Positions 1-9,510 are shown, numbered from the stretch's first letter. The stretch is DNA of 64,000 bases from Candidatus Nitrososphaera gargensis Ga9.2 (GCF_000303155.1 NC_018719.1:2108001-2172000), one strand, 5' to 3'. Translations and numbers: made by a program. The notes: generated by a model from the sequence alone, not told the origin.

Positions 1-879
1 TATCCTTGCAATTGCGATCATTTTCAATAATAACAACCCACCAGCAGGATACTTGATCTTGCCCTCTGCCTGGATCTCTGTCCTGTTGGGCTCAAAGCTC
101 CATGGGATAAACACCAGAAAACCGCCTGTCTTTTCCTGCAGCTGCGCTATCTTCATGATGTGTCTTGCGCGGTCCTCTTCCGTGTCCACAGTGCCGTACA
201 TCATTGTGGCTACCGACTTGAAGCCCAGCTGGTGGGCCTCCTCCATTATTCGCAGCCACTCGTGGCTCTTTATCTTGAGCGGGCTGATCTCCTGCTTGAC
301 TCTGTCTTCCAATATCTCTGCGCCTCCTCCAGCAAAAGTGTCCATGCCAGCTGCCTTTAGCCGGGCAAGCACCTCTTTTGTGCTGCTCCGCTCGACTCTG
401 GCTATCATGTCTACCTCTGAAGGCGAGAGGCCGTTTATCCCGACCTCGGGGCACTTTTGCTTGATCGCCCTGAACGCGTCTTCATAGTATTCCAGCTTCA
501 GGTTCGGGTTGTGGCCGCCCTGTATCAGGACCTGCGTTATGCCAAACATCTCGCGTGATGTAGCCACGCGCTTTACAATGTCTTCCACCGGCACCGTGTA
601 CGACTCTTCGTGCCCCGGCGGGCGGTAGAACGCGCAGAACTTGCAGAATGTGATGCAAACATTGGTATAGTTCAAGATGATGTTGTTGATGAACGTGATG
701 GTGTCGCCGTAAAGCCTTTGTCTCAGAGTGTTTGCGACAAGGCCCATCGAGTAAACATCGTCAGATTTAATCAGCCTGATGCAGTCGTTGAGGCCAAGTC
801 TGCGCCCTTGCAGGGCGCTGTCAAGAATGTCGCTAATGTCTGACTTTTTCAGAAAGTCAGAGAGCAGTCTATTTTGCAA
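1..879 (-). CDS. mqnC: Cyclic dehypoxanthinyl futalosine synthase (MqnC), cut by left edge
   Basis: This is a radical-SAM enzyme of the futalosine menaquinone route, which cyclises dehypoxanthinyl futalosine. About 293 N-terminal codons are present; the C-terminus lies beyond the left edge. The cluster reads NVCITFCKFCAFYR (C-x3-C-x2-C), followed by IQGGHNP and a late FIPWSFEPN stretch, as in MqnC. No ATG lies upstream of the cluster close to the expected N-terminus. A TTG at 877-879 gives a sensible start, and an AT-rich TATA-like stretch lies about 34 nt upstream. It is divergent from mqnE and close to mqnD, which supports the pathway. The related enzymes MqnE and CofH share the fold; the GGHNP and WSF motifs favour MqnC. 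Confidence 0.85.
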   Translation of the reverse strand, partial: MQNRLLSDFLKKSDISDILDSALQGRRLGLNDCIRLIKSDDVYSMGLVANTLRQRLYGDTITFINNIILNYTNVCITFCKFCAFYRPPGHEESYTVPVEDIVKRVATSREMFGITQVLIQGGHNPNLKLEYYEDAFRAIKQKCPEVGINGLSPSEVDMIARVERSSTKEVLARLKAAGMDTFAGGGAEILEDRVKQEISPLKIKSHEWLRIMEEAHQLGFKSVATMMYGTVDTEEDRARHIMKIAQLQEKTGGFLVFIPWSFEPNRTEIQAEGKIKYPAGGLLLLKMIAIARI

Positions 880-903
880 ATGCGGACATGGCTTACGGGC
901 TTT

Positions 904-938
904 GATTGATATTTATTCTTTGACTACAATTTATAACC
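904..938. promoter_or_regulatory. Divergent promoter region of mqnC and mqnE
   Basis: The short gap between the two divergent radical-SAM genes holds TTTATAAC at 930-937, about 28 nt before the TTG start of mqnE, and on the other strand AATAAATAT at 909-917, about 34 nt before the TTG start of mqnC. This spacing suits archaeal TATA boxes with very short or absent leaders. It is inferred from spacing only. Confidence 0.5.
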
Positions 939-961
939 AACTCTGGTGCAGACAGTCACGG

Positions 962-2071
962 TTGCAAAAGAGCGATACCGTGGCAGGCGGGACGCCGGCG
1001 CTAGAGAAGGCTCTGGCCGGAGAGGAGCTGTCGTACAGCGATGGCGTCCAGCTAATGAAGGAGGAGAACCTATTCCTCCTTGGAGCGGCTGCGGACAAGG
1101 CCCGACAAAAGCTTTGCGGCGATGTTGTCACATTTGTTGCGTCTTACTACCTGAACTATACCAATGTTTGCGCGGCCAGCTGCCCGCTCTGCGCGTTCTA
1201 CAGAAAGGGCAACGAAAACGATGCCTATACGCTGTCGACTGAGCAGATAGTTGCCCGCTCCAAGATAGCGGTAGGGCAGCTTGGCGCTACTGAACTGCAC
1301 ATAGTTGGAGGATTCCACCCAAAGCTGGGGCTTGACTATTATGAAAAGATGATGAAGGCCATAAAAGCGGAATTTCCAAAGGTCACGATAAAGGCGTTCA
1401 CACCAGCAGAGATATTCTTTATCGCACGACTTACAAAGAACTCTGTCAAGGAAGTGCTCTCCCGGCTCAAGGCAGCCGGTCTCGATTCGCTTCCCGGTGG
1501 CGGCGCGGAGATCTTTCACAAGGACACCCGGAAGCAGATAGTGATAGGCAAGTGCTCCGGCGAAGAATGGCTTGATACCGCGCGCCAAGCTCATGAGCTT
1601 GGGTTAAGGAGCAACTGCACTATGCTCTTTGGACACGTGGAAAAGCCAGAGCACATCATTGACCATGTCATAAGGATAAGGGACCTCCACAAAAAGACAA
1701 AGGGCTTTACCACTTTTATCCCACTGAAATTCAGTCTTGAAAACACTGAGCTTGAGCAAAAGGGGCTTGTCACTGCCGAAAGCCCATCAACCTACGATCT
1801 TCGCGTGGTAGCAGTGTCGCGATTGTTGCTAGCAAACGTGCTGAACAACATTTCGGTGTACTGGGTGGCGCTTGGCAAAAAAGTCGCCCAAGTGGCGCTC
1901 TCATACGGCGGGAACGACATGGTCGGCACTGCGTTCTCTGAGGAGATATTCAAAGCGGCAGGCAAGGAGACAGGCACATCGACACAGGAGCTGGCAAGCC
2001 TGATCAAAGAGATCAAGCGCATCCCAGCTCAGCGTGACACGTTCTTTAATATCATTCGCAGACTGGATTAG
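962..2071 (+). CDS. mqnE: Aminofutalosine synthase-like radical SAM enzyme (MqnE)
   Basis: This radical-SAM protein of 369 residues carries cluster cysteines C70, C74 and C77 in NVCAASCPLCAFYR, then HIVGGFHPKLG and a late FIPLKFSLENT segment. This is the architecture of the MqnE/CofH/MqnC family. With mqnC divergent beside it and mqnD 2 kb away, the MqnE role (making aminofutalosine from the chorismate-derived enolpyruvyl benzoate and SAM) is the natural reading. The open frame extends upstream to an ATG at 779, but that stretch overlaps mqnC and has no family character. The TTG at 962 sits about 28 nt after a TATA box, so a leaderless start there is preferred. CofH is the main alternative. 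Confidence 0.8.
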   Translation: MQKSDTVAGGTPALEKALAGEELSYSDGVQLMKEENLFLLGAAADKARQKLCGDVVTFVASYYLNYTNVCAASCPLCAFYRKGNENDAYTLSTEQIVARSKIAVGQLGATELHIVGGFHPKLGLDYYEKMMKAIKAEFPKVTIKAFTPAEIFFIARLTKNSVKEVLSRLKAAGLDSLPGGGAEIFHKDTRKQIVIGKCSGEEWLDTARQAHELGLRSNCTMLFGHVEKPEHIIDHVIRIRDLHKKTKGFTTFIPLKFSLENTELEQKGLVTAESPSTYDLRVVAVSRLLLANVLNNISVYWVALGKKVAQVALSYGGNDMVGTAFSEEIFKAAGKETGTSTQELASLIKEIKRIPAQRDTFFNIIRRLD

Positions 2072-2158
2072 GGGAGACAGCAGCCAGCTATCTATGGCTC
2101 TTTTTGTCAAAAAAGATCTAGGCTAATATCGAGTTTCTAACATTACAAGAATGAAAAA

Positions 2159-2795
2159 ATGGTAAATCAGAAAGCAGATCAAAGGACAGAGTTGCTATGC
2201 GACCGGCAGCAGGTTTTTAGAAACTTGGCTAGCTTTTTTGACAACGCAAGGTCTCAGGTTCTTGCTTGCTTGAATTCTTATACGTTGACTTTTACAACCG
2301 ACATAGAGTCGCTGCAGGCACCAAAGCGGGCTGCAGAGCGCGCGGAGTAAAACTGCGGTACATCACCGACGTTACGAGAGAGAACTTCGTATACTGCAAA
2401 AGGCAAATGAAAATGTAGACGAGCTTCGTCACCTTGAAGGCGTCAAAGGGAATTTTATCTTGAGCGATAGCGAATTCATGGTATCTCCAGATATTTCAGA
2501 AGAAAAGCCACCGATAGACGGCGTGTACAGCAATGTTGATTCGATGATAAGGCAGCAGTGGTACGTCTTTGAGACGATCTGGAATCATGTGGTGCCCGTA
2601 GAAGAAAGAATAAGGGAGCTGGAATCGGAGATTAGCGACACGCAGCAGGATGCAGATACAAGCAAAAAAGGAAAAGCGATAGACAGGTTTTATGTCTGCG
2701 AGCACTGCAGGCTCGTATTTATCCTAGGCGAAGAAGTTGATGAGCACAAGATGCTGACAGGGCATAAGAAAATGAAAGAATATCCAATCGTGTAA
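2159..2795 (+). pseudogene. Decayed sensory-domain regulator with C-terminal zinc-finger motif
   Basis: Three reading frames together form one protein. The first (2159-2350) is an N-terminal helical part. The middle frame reads RGVKLRYITDVTRENFVYCK. After a lost base near 2415 the third frame reads DELRHLEGVKGNF, then IYSNV/EQQQ-like text typical of sensor proteins that are abundant in Nitrososphaera (family recalled, not searched). At least two frameshifts are needed to join them. The end carries YVCEHC and a later H-x4-H, a C2H2-like finger, in place of the kinase domain often found in relatives. The part from 2460 onward is open and might still be translated. Confidence 0.55.
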
Positions 2796-2929
2796 TAATA
2801 TGGAGTTCGCAAATCCAGAACATAGAGTGGCACACAGCTGCTCCAAAAAGCTCAGCGATATTATGATGCAGGATCAATTAACATAGTTCAGCAAGACGTT
2901 ATTTGTAATTCCCCCCGTAGGCCATATTG

Positions 2930-4180
2930 GTGAAGAAGACAGTGCAGAAACAGGTAGCAATCCTTGCTATAATTTCAGCGCTTCTGTCCTCCGCGCTTGC
3001 AATCCAAGTGGTGCGCGATGGCGGACTGGCCTTGGGACAGCTTGTCAGCCCGGCGATGCAGACATTACCAAACATAAATGCAGGACAATCGCAGCAATGT
3101 AGCAATAAAGGTACAGCAAGTACAACAACAGTTTCTAGCAGCAATGCATCTGCAATCCTTGACGCAGAAAGCGCGGCGCTGAATCAAGTATTCAAGAAAG
3201 CCGGCGGCTCGGTAGTCCAGATAACCAGCAGTGTCAAGACAGTCATCCCAAACATAATAATCAACGGAAATCCGCTTGAGCAGCAGTCAACCAGACTTGG
3301 CTCTGGATTTGTCTATGACACGCAAGGCAGGATCATAACCAACAACCACGTTGTCGACGGCTCCAAGACAGTCGACGTCACATTTATCGATGGCAACACG
3401 TATTCTGCCAAGGTTGTGGCGACAGATGCTTTCAGCGATATTGCTGTGCTGCAGATAACAGACGACTTTTCAAGCGAACATCTAACTCCTCTCTCGCTTG
3501 GTGACTCTTCGCAGCTGCAGGTAGGCCAGCAGGTGATCGCGATTGGGAACCCGTTTGGACTGAGCGATACCATGACCACAGGGATAGTGAGCCAAGTAGG
3601 CAGGCTACTTCCAAACGAGGAGATGGGATTCTCGATACCAAACGTCATCCAGACTGATGCCGCAATCAATCCCGGCAACTCTGGAGGTCCGCTGCTTGAT
3701 TTGCAGGGTAACGTGGTAGGGGTCAACACAGCTATCAGTTCCAGCACTGGTGAATTCTCTGGCGTCGGGTTTGCAATCCCATCAAATGCAGTGGCGCGCA
3801 TTGTGCCTCACCTAATACAGGACGGCAAGTACGACCACCCGTGGCTCGGTATAGCTGGAACAAGCCTGACACCGGATCTGGCAGAAAAGATGGAGCTGCC
3901 AAAGGACTTCAAGGGCGTGGCCATAGCCTCAGTGGCACCCAGGGGACCGGCAGACAAGGCAGGCATTATTGGCGCAACCAGAAATGACATTCCTGCGGGC
4001 GACGTTGTAACTGCGATCAACTGGCACGCGGTCAAGAGAATCGAAGACATCTTCTTTTACATAGAAGAGCACACATCTGTGGGAGACAAGGTGACTATAA
4101 CGGTGTACAGGGACGGCCACTCGAAGGACCTTACCGCGACACTCCAGGCAAGGCCGCTTCCTGTGATGCAGACGAGCTAG
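2930..4180 (+). CDS. Membrane-anchored HtrA/DegP-type serine protease
   Basis: This trypsin-like periplasmic-type protease has one PDZ domain. Numbering from TTG 2927, an N-terminal hydrophobic segment (about residues 10-27) acts as anchor or signal. The catalytic triad is visible: H141 in ITNNHVVDG, D171 in SDIAVLQ and S252 in NPGNSGGPLL. The C-terminal 100 residues read as a PDZ domain (IASVAPRGPADKAGI). It would degrade or refold damaged secreted proteins outside the membrane. Either TTG 2927 or GTG 2930 could be the start; GTG is preferred here. The stop abuts the stop of mqnD on the other strand with no gap. Confidence 0.9.
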   Translation: MKKTVQKQVAILAIISALLSSALAIQVVRDGGLALGQLVSPAMQTLPNINAGQSQQCSNKGTASTTTVSSSNASAILDAESAALNQVFKKAGGSVVQITSSVKTVIPNIIINGNPLEQQSTRLGSGFVYDTQGRIITNNHVVDGSKTVDVTFIDGNTYSAKVVATDAFSDIAVLQITDDFSSEHLTPLSLGDSSQLQVGQQVIAIGNPFGLSDTMTTGIVSQVGRLLPNEEMGFSIPNVIQTDAAINPGNSGGPLLDLQGNVVGVNTAISSSTGEFSGVGFAIPSNAVARIVPHLIQDGKYDHPWLGIAGTSLTPDLAEKMELPKDFKGVAIASVAPRGPADKAGIIGATRNDIPAGDVVTAINWHAVKRIEDIFFYIEEHTSVGDKVTITVYRDGHSKDLTATLQARPLPVMQTS

Positions 4181-5020
4181 CTAGACTACTTTTACTGCAA
4201 CGTCTGCGTCAATTATTTTCTTTTCTTTTGCAATTTCAAACATTCTTTCGATCGCTTGCTTGCCGCTGCGGCCCATATTGAGCGTCAGCTCGTTGACATA
4301 CATTTTCACGAATTTCGTTATAGTTTCCTTTGGCTGGCCCCGCCCGTACTGCATTGCATAGCGAACTGCGGCGTCAATATTGTCAAGGCCGTACTTGATT
4401 GACTTTGTAAAGATGTCGCTGAATTCTGTGATCTGGCTTTTGCTCATTGTCCGGGTGCTTGCCACGTTGATGCCAAGCGGAACAGGCAGGCCGCCCATGT
4501 TATCTGACCACCAGCGGCCAAGGTCTAGCGCGCTAGCAAACTTTGTCTTGTCAAAAGTTATCTGCGCTTCGTGGATCACAAGGCCGGCATCTACCTTGCC
4601 TGTCGCGACCGCGTCTGGTATTGCCTCAAACGACATCTCTATCTCCCTGAACCTGCCCCCGATTGCCAGTTTTAACAAGAGGTTGGCCGAGGTCATTTTC
4701 CCCGGGATCGCGATCGTCGCCTTTTGCAATTGCTCCGGTGTCGTCACCTTGCTGCTGCCTTTTTTTGTAATGACTATTGGGCCGTAGTTGAGCCCAAAGC
4801 TCCCGCCGCTCTTTAGTATGACATAATCGTTCAAGTAAGCGTAAGCGTGGGCAGATACTGCAGTCACATCCAGCTCGTGTTTGAGCGCACGGCGGTTGAG
4901 CGTTTCAATGTCTTGGATCACGTGCTTTACTGCAAAGCCAGACCTGACTTTGCCTGATGCGATGCCGTAGAACATGAACGCGTCGTCCGCGTCCGGCGTG
5001 TGACCTAGTGTTATCTCCAT
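4181..5020 (-). CDS. mqnD: 1,4-dihydroxy-6-naphthoate synthase (MqnD)
   Basis: This 279-residue periplasmic-binding-protein-fold enzyme catalyses the step after MqnC in the futalosine menaquinone route. The N-terminus LGHTPDADDAFMFYG and the GKMTSANLLLKLA stretch match MqnD. No signal peptide is seen, so it is cytoplasmic. It faces EF-2 head to head across about 80 nt and is convergent with the HtrA gene. With mqnC and mqnE 2-4 kb away, most of the pathway after the first step is represented. An MqnA homologue was not seen in the window. Confidence 0.9.
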   Translation of the reverse strand: MEITLGHTPDADDAFMFYGIASGKVRSGFAVKHVIQDIETLNRRALKHELDVTAVSAHAYAYLNDYVILKSGGSFGLNYGPIVITKKGSSKVTTPEQLQKATIAIPGKMTSANLLLKLAIGGRFREIEMSFEAIPDAVATGKVDAGLVIHEAQITFDKTKFASALDLGRWWSDNMGGLPVPLGINVASTRTMSKSQITEFSDIFTKSIKYGLDNIDAAVRYAMQYGRGQPKETITKFVKMYVNELTLNMGRSGKQAIERMFEIAKEKKIIDADVAVKVV

Positions 5021-5103
5021 ATGTCGTCTCCGGGTTCCTTCCTGCCACTATTAATTCTTGGCAACATTTAATAGTCCTGCTCAAAACTTTTTTCGATTGA
5101 AGC

Positions 5104-7305
5104 ATGCCAAAGTTCAAGTCAACTCAGGACATATTGAGGATAATTGGTAACAAGGATCAAATACGCAACTTTGGCGTCATTGCCCACGTAGACCACGGCA
5201 AGACGACCATGAGTGACAGCCTGCTTGCCGCATCGGGAATCATTTCCCCGTCTGTCGCAGGCCAGGCTCTGGCGCTCGACTCTATGAAGCTCGAGCAGAA
5301 TCGCCAGATGACAATCAGGGGAGCTAACGTCACGCTGTTCTATGAAACAGACGGCAAGGAATACGTCATCAACATGATAGATACGCCCGGCCACATCGAC
5401 TTTACCGGCAGGGTGACACGCGCACTGCGCGCGATCGACGGCGTGGTTGTAGTATCGGACTCTGTAGAGGGCATCATGACCCAGACAGAGACCGTCACGA
5501 GGCAGGCCCTAGAGGAGCGCGTAAGGCCCGTGCTTTACATTAACAAGATAGACAGGCTGGTCAAGGAGCTAAAGCTGGGTCCAGAGGAGATGCAAAAGTG
5601 GCTTATGAACATCATCAGCCACTTTAACCAGCTAGTCGACATTTACGCCGAGCCGGAGGTTAAGGAAAAGTGGAAGGTCAGCATACAGGGCAACAGCGTG
5701 GCCTTTGGCTCTGCCAAGGACAGGTGGGGCTTTAACTTCAAGATGGCCAAAAAGACTGGCATCAACTTCAAGGACGTCTATGACGCTTACACAAGCAACG
5801 ACCCAGCACTCATCAAGTCGCTTTCAGAAAGATCGCCTTTGTCAGACGCGGTTCTCGGCATGGTCGTGGAACACCACCCGCCGCCCCATGTCGCGCAGAG
5901 GTACAGGATTCCCAAGATCTGGCCCGGCGACCTTAACTCTGACATTGGAAAGGCGCTTTTGGCCTGCGACGAAAAGGGCCCCGCGCTCATGATGGTGACC
6001 ACAATAAACGTCGACCCACAGGCCGGCAGAGTCGCCACCGGCAGGCTCTACTCTGGCACGATAAAGGACGGCGATGAAGTCTACCTTATCGATGCAAAGA
6101 GGCCAGGCAGGGTTCAGTCGGTCAACATCTACATGGGCAACACTAGAGAAATAGTAAGCGTACTTCCTGCCGGCAACATCCCGGCGCTGCTCGGGCTTGA
6201 CTATGCCATTGCAGGTGAGACGATATCTACAGTCAAAGGCGCGCAGGCGTTTGAATCGATCAAGTACGTGTCGGAGCCTGTGGTAACCATTGCAGTCGAG
6301 CCAAAGCACCCCAAGGACCTGCCAAAGCTGGTCGAGGGCTTGCGCACCATCACTGTTGAAGACCCGAACCTCATTGTAAAGATCAACGAGGAGACTGGCG
6401 AGACACTGATGGCAGGAATGGGTGTGCTGCACCTAGAGATCGCAACTTCCCTTCTGCAGGAAAAGGGGCTTGAAATCGTGACGACTCAACCGCTCATCAA
6501 CTACCGCGAAACCATCCGCGCAAAGGCCGGCCCCATAATGAGCAAGTCTCCAAACAAGCACAACAAGATATTCATGCGCGTCGAGCCACTGCCAGATGAC
6601 ATCCTTGAAATGATCAGGACGGGCAAGATAAAGGAGGACATGGACAAGAAGGAGATGGCCAAGCTCCTGAGGGACAAGGGATGGAGCGCGGACGAGGCGA
6701 GGAGCGTGGCTGCGATCGACGTGAGCGGCAACATGCTAGTGGACGAGACAAAAGGTGTCCAGTTCCTGCAAGAGTCGATGGACTCAATACGTTCAGGCTT
6801 TGACGACGTAATCCGCAATGGGCCGATAGCCCACGAGCAGGTAAGGGGCGTGAAATTCGTCCTGCACCACTTTGTGCCGCACGAAGACCCAGCGCACAGG
6901 GGCCTTGCGCAGCTGATGCCGGCCACAAGGAGGGCCATGCTGGGCTCGATGCTCATCGCAGATCCTGTATTGCTAGAGCCGATACTTGGAATAGAAATCA
7001 AGTGCCCGCAAGACCTGATAGGGCAAGTGTCAAGCGTGCTGTCAGGCAAGCGCGGCAAGCTCTTGAATGTGGAGCAGAAGGGCATCATTGCAATCATGCA
7101 GGGTGAAGTGCCGGCTTCTGAAACGTTCGACCTGTCAGAGAAGATGAGGGGAGCGACAGCAGGCAAGGCGCTGTGGAACACTTACTTCAAGGCATGGCAG
7201 CCAGTTCCAAACTCGATATTTCGGACGCTGGTTGGAGACGTGAGGAAGAGGAAGGGACTCAACCCCGAGCCACCATCGCCAGACGAGTTCATAGACAAGG
7301 AGTAA
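5104..7305 (+). CDS. fusA: Translation elongation factor 2 (EF-2)
   Basis: This is the archaeal/eukaryotic-type translocase GTPase of 733 residues, full length for the family. G1 is AHVDHGKT at 27-34, G3 is DTPGH at 93-97 and G4 is NKID at 147-150. The diphthamide loop is present late in the protein, with the modified histidine most likely H598 in DPAHRG. That loop reads LAQLMPATRRAM after HRG, slightly different from the common GGGQ form. A TATA-like ATTTAATAGT at about 5066 precedes the ATG by some 30-35 nt. GC content and codon use match the other core genes. Confidence 0.97.
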   Translation: MPKFKSTQDILRIIGNKDQIRNFGVIAHVDHGKTTMSDSLLAASGIISPSVAGQALALDSMKLEQNRQMTIRGANVTLFYETDGKEYVINMIDTPGHIDFTGRVTRALRAIDGVVVVSDSVEGIMTQTETVTRQALEERVRPVLYINKIDRLVKELKLGPEEMQKWLMNIISHFNQLVDIYAEPEVKEKWKVSIQGNSVAFGSAKDRWGFNFKMAKKTGINFKDVYDAYTSNDPALIKSLSERSPLSDAVLGMVVEHHPPPHVAQRYRIPKIWPGDLNSDIGKALLACDEKGPALMMVTTINVDPQAGRVATGRLYSGTIKDGDEVYLIDAKRPGRVQSVNIYMGNTREIVSVLPAGNIPALLGLDYAIAGETISTVKGAQAFESIKYVSEPVVTIAVEPKHPKDLPKLVEGLRTITVEDPNLIVKINEETGETLMAGMGVLHLEIATSLLQEKGLEIVTTQPLINYRETIRAKAGPIMSKSPNKHNKIFMRVEPLPDDILEMIRTGKIKEDMDKKEMAKLLRDKGWSADEARSVAAIDVSGNMLVDETKGVQFLQESMDSIRSGFDDVIRNGPIAHEQVRGVKFVLHHFVPHEDPAHRGLAQLMPATRRAMLGSMLIADPVLLEPILGIEIKCPQDLIGQVSSVLSGKRGKLLNVEQKGIIAIMQGEVPASETFDLSEKMRGATAGKALWNTYFKAWQPVPNSIFRTLVGDVRKRKGLNPEPPSPDEFIDKE

Positions 7306-7441
7306 AAAGACAAAATCCCTCCTCCCTATGCTCATTTTTGTGCCGTCTCTACATTAGTATGTAGGCGAGGAGACCAGAGCTCCCTTTTCTTCGAAAAACA
7401 CAATCGTTCGCGAAGCTCTTTTTCAGTACGTATATTGCACA

Positions 7442-7834
7442 ATGCAATTAGTAGTACACAAGGGTGAACGATTCTACAAATCGTTTAAGCCGGTGGCAGT
7501 GCTCAAAAAGATGCTTGGCGTGCTCTTTGAACTGGTAAGCAAGGAAAACATCGATAGGCTCACTGAGCAGTGGGCCGCAGAATCAAGAAATATCGTGCTT
7601 CTTTCAGGAAGCAGTTTTTTCTTTGGAGACTGCGATTGCCTTTACCTACAAGGTATCAAAATATTTCATAGACGCGGACGCCAAGCTCATAAGATCCAAG
7701 GACAATAACGATTCTTCTATCTCGTTCATTATCGGCATGATGGGGGCGCAAACTTTTCCTATTTCCGCGCGAGGTGCTTTTACCATTTGTATAACTTTTC
7801 CCTCCAAAACACGTCGTTCTTGGCCGTCGCATGA
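7442..7834 (+). pseudogene. Frameshifted gene of unknown function
   Basis: Three collinear frames read through as one protein. ORF1 starts at ATG 7442 (VVHKGERFYKSFKPVAVLKK). After an indel in the T-run near 7617 the text continues LETAIAFTYKVSKYFIDAD. After a second shift near 7737 it continues HDGGANFSYFRARCFYHLYN to a TGA at 7832. Codon use stays coding-like in each piece, so these are remnants of a single gene. I do not recognise the family with certainty. A TATA-like CGTATATTG lies just upstream. Confidence 0.5.
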
Positions 7835-8085
7835 TTTGCATTATTCTGGGGATGGTTGCCCTGCCTGCTGTGCCACCTTTTGCCTGTTTCAAATAACGAC
7901 TGCTTGTTCACAAAGTTCGACACTGTAAGGAAGAAGCCGATTATCGCTACGATGGACCACACCTAGCTTACTGTGGAATTCGTTGCGTGCATGATGTTGA
8001 GCCCGTGCATTATTGTACCCACCACGGCAAAAGACAACGCCGTACTTCTTACCGCCTTCTCACGATTGACAAATCTGCTTATCAT
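7780..8085 (-). pseudogene. Small membrane-protein remnant with in-frame TAG
   Basis: An ATG at 8083-8085 opens a frame with one hydrophobic stretch (STALSFAVVGTIMHGLNIMH), which meets a TAG at 7963-7965. The same frame continues with VWSIVAIIGFFLTVSNFVNK, a second membrane helix, to 7780. Together they would make a protein of about 100 residues with two helices. Either the gene is dead or the distal part starts at the GTG following the stop. It overlaps the pseudogene on the other strand. Confidence 0.3.
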
Positions 8086-8214
8086 TTGAGGTCACGGCTG
8101 CCTTGAGGTACAATCTCAATCAGCATGAGGGCATGAAGAAAAGGGTTAGTTTGTATAAAAAAGGACATACACACACCGATGTTCCACAGGTGTTATATGA
8201 TCGCCTGCCCTTGG

Positions 8215-8514
8215 CTACCATGTTTCAGCCAGCGGCCAGGATGACCTAGAGTAAAAAATAATGACGAGCTTCATAAAAGAAGTAGAAAAGGGTAGTAGTT
8301 CCTTCAGTACCCTCTGCGGCTCAGATCTTTGGAGCAGAGAAATACTTCTTGTGTTCTGGATGAAAGTATCCTCATTTTCTTTGTGTTCTTCGGCAGGTGC
8401 CAGCTGCTTTGCCATGTCTTCAGCTGTTTTTGCCGGCTTGCGCAAGAACTCCATCGAGATCCTAAGGGCAATTGAGATTACTAGACAGGTGTCTGGAGAT
8501 AAAAATGACAACAA
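8215..8514 (-). CDS. Doubtful small ORF, possibly a gene fragment
   Basis: This is an open frame of up to 99 codons. From an internal ATG it contains a charged stretch (LRKPAKTAEDMAKQLAPAEE) with coding-like codon use, and then loses character toward its end. A competing plus-strand frame at 8261-8524 reads like a shadow. No domain is recognised. It lies among other decayed small genes and may be one of them. Confidence 0.25.
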   Translation of the reverse strand: MLSFLSPDTCLVISIALRISMEFLRKPAKTAEDMAKQLAPAEEHKENEDTFIQNTRSISLLQRSEPQRVLKELLPFSTSFMKLVIIFYSRSSWPLAETW

Positions 8515-8580
8515 ACGATCCTAAAACACAAGGCAAGGGTAGATACTAGTTAGTCTCTGCCTTGCGCCATAACGTGCTGG

Positions 8581-8915
8581 CTAGACGCTTTCGATGTTCT
8601 TTGCAGCCTTGTTGATCTTCTTGCATATCCTGTTTATTTTTGCAGACCCATAGGCGGTTCCAATTATGATCAGTATTCCCCCGATGCCTGCCAAAAGGAC
8701 GATATAGTTATCAAGGGCCTGTTGCACGATATCGTACTGGATCTCAGACACTATCAGCTGGCTTATCATGACCTGATCTATCATGTCCTTTACCACCGGC
8801 GGAACGGTCAAGCTGGATGCCTATGCTGATCGCAAACAATGCCGCTCCCAAACACGCTTGTAACGATCTGGGCCGCAGCCAGATCCAGTTGCAGCGACAA
8901 ATCACTAATGCTCAT
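8581..8915 (-). pseudogene. Decayed two-helix small membrane protein
   Basis: The intact 3-prime part (8581-8811) encodes 76 residues with one strong membrane helix (NYIVLLAGIGGILIIIGTAYG) and a lysine-rich tail. Upstream, an ATG at 8913-8915 starts SISDLSLQLDLAAAQIVTSV. A base gained in a T-run shifts the frame to LGAALFAISIGIQL, a second helix, and another shift is needed to rejoin TVPPVVKDMIDQ. The full original would be about 110 residues with two helices. The downstream piece could still be expressed by itself. Confidence 0.5.
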
Positions 8916-9030
8916 TTTTTATTATTCTGTTACCGCCCCGTGTTCTTGTAAAAAGCTGGAAGTAACAGGCCACTACACATATCCATCATCATCAAAGTGG
9001 GTTTAAAAACTGCCTTGTCAGTTCTGACAT

Positions 9031-9465
9031 ATGGTCAGAGTGCAGATATTCAAGACGATCGACGCACCGCAGGACAAGATATTCTCAATTATCACCGACT
9101 TTGAAAGGCTGCCTTCCAGGTTGCCGGACAGGTACAAATCGCTGCAGGTGCTTGAACGGACAGGCAACAACATTGTGACTGTCAAGGAAACCATCGTGTA
9201 TGCCGGCAGAGAGATTCACCAGATTACACGACATGAGATAGACCCAAGCCGGCGTCTGAGGAGCGAAGTTATAGAAGGTGACACTAAAGGGACGGTGGTA
9301 GAAATAACGTTCGAGCCGGATGATGCCGGCGGGACAACAACAAGGGTGTCTGTGGACTTGGACCTAAAGCTGGGCAAGCTAGGCTCTGTGCTAGGAGTCT
9401 TTGCCAAAGGCAGGATAAAGGGCGGCCTTGAGCGCATGATGGCGCAGTTCTGCAACGCTGTCTAA
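9031..9465 (+). CDS. SRPBCC (START-like) family protein
   Basis: This 144-residue protein has the polyketide-cyclase/START-like pattern: an N-terminal strand ending in IDAPQDKIFSIITDFERLPS, alternating beta strands, and a long C-terminal helix (GRIKGGLERMMAQF). Members bind hydrophobic ligands in a helix-grip pocket; the ligand here is unknown. A TATA-like GTTTAAAAAC lies about 30 nt before the ATG, suggesting a short leader. It stands alone between decayed genes. Confidence 0.8.
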   Translation: MVRVQIFKTIDAPQDKIFSIITDFERLPSRLPDRYKSLQVLERTGNNIVTVKETIVYAGREIHQITRHEIDPSRRLRSEVIEGDTKGTVVEITFEPDDAGGTTTRVSVDLDLKLGKLGSVLGVFAKGRIKGGLERMMAQFCNAV

Positions 9466-9486
9466 ACACGACATCACTGAAAAAAT

Positions 9487-9510
9487 GCGCGTTAATGCAG
9501 CGCGCGTTTT
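9487..9510 (+). terminator. GC-rich hairpin followed by T-run
   Basis: GCGCG at 9487-9491 pairs with CGCGC at 9501-9505, and GTTTT follows. It sits 22 nt after the stop of the START-like gene and is a plausible transcription terminator; the stem is short. Confidence 0.35.

Noticed and set aside
8261-8524. Plus-strand 87-codon frame opposite the doubtful 8215 ORF.
   Set aside because: Rich in Ser, Cys and Phe in the manner of an antisense shadow; the minus strand reads more like protein.
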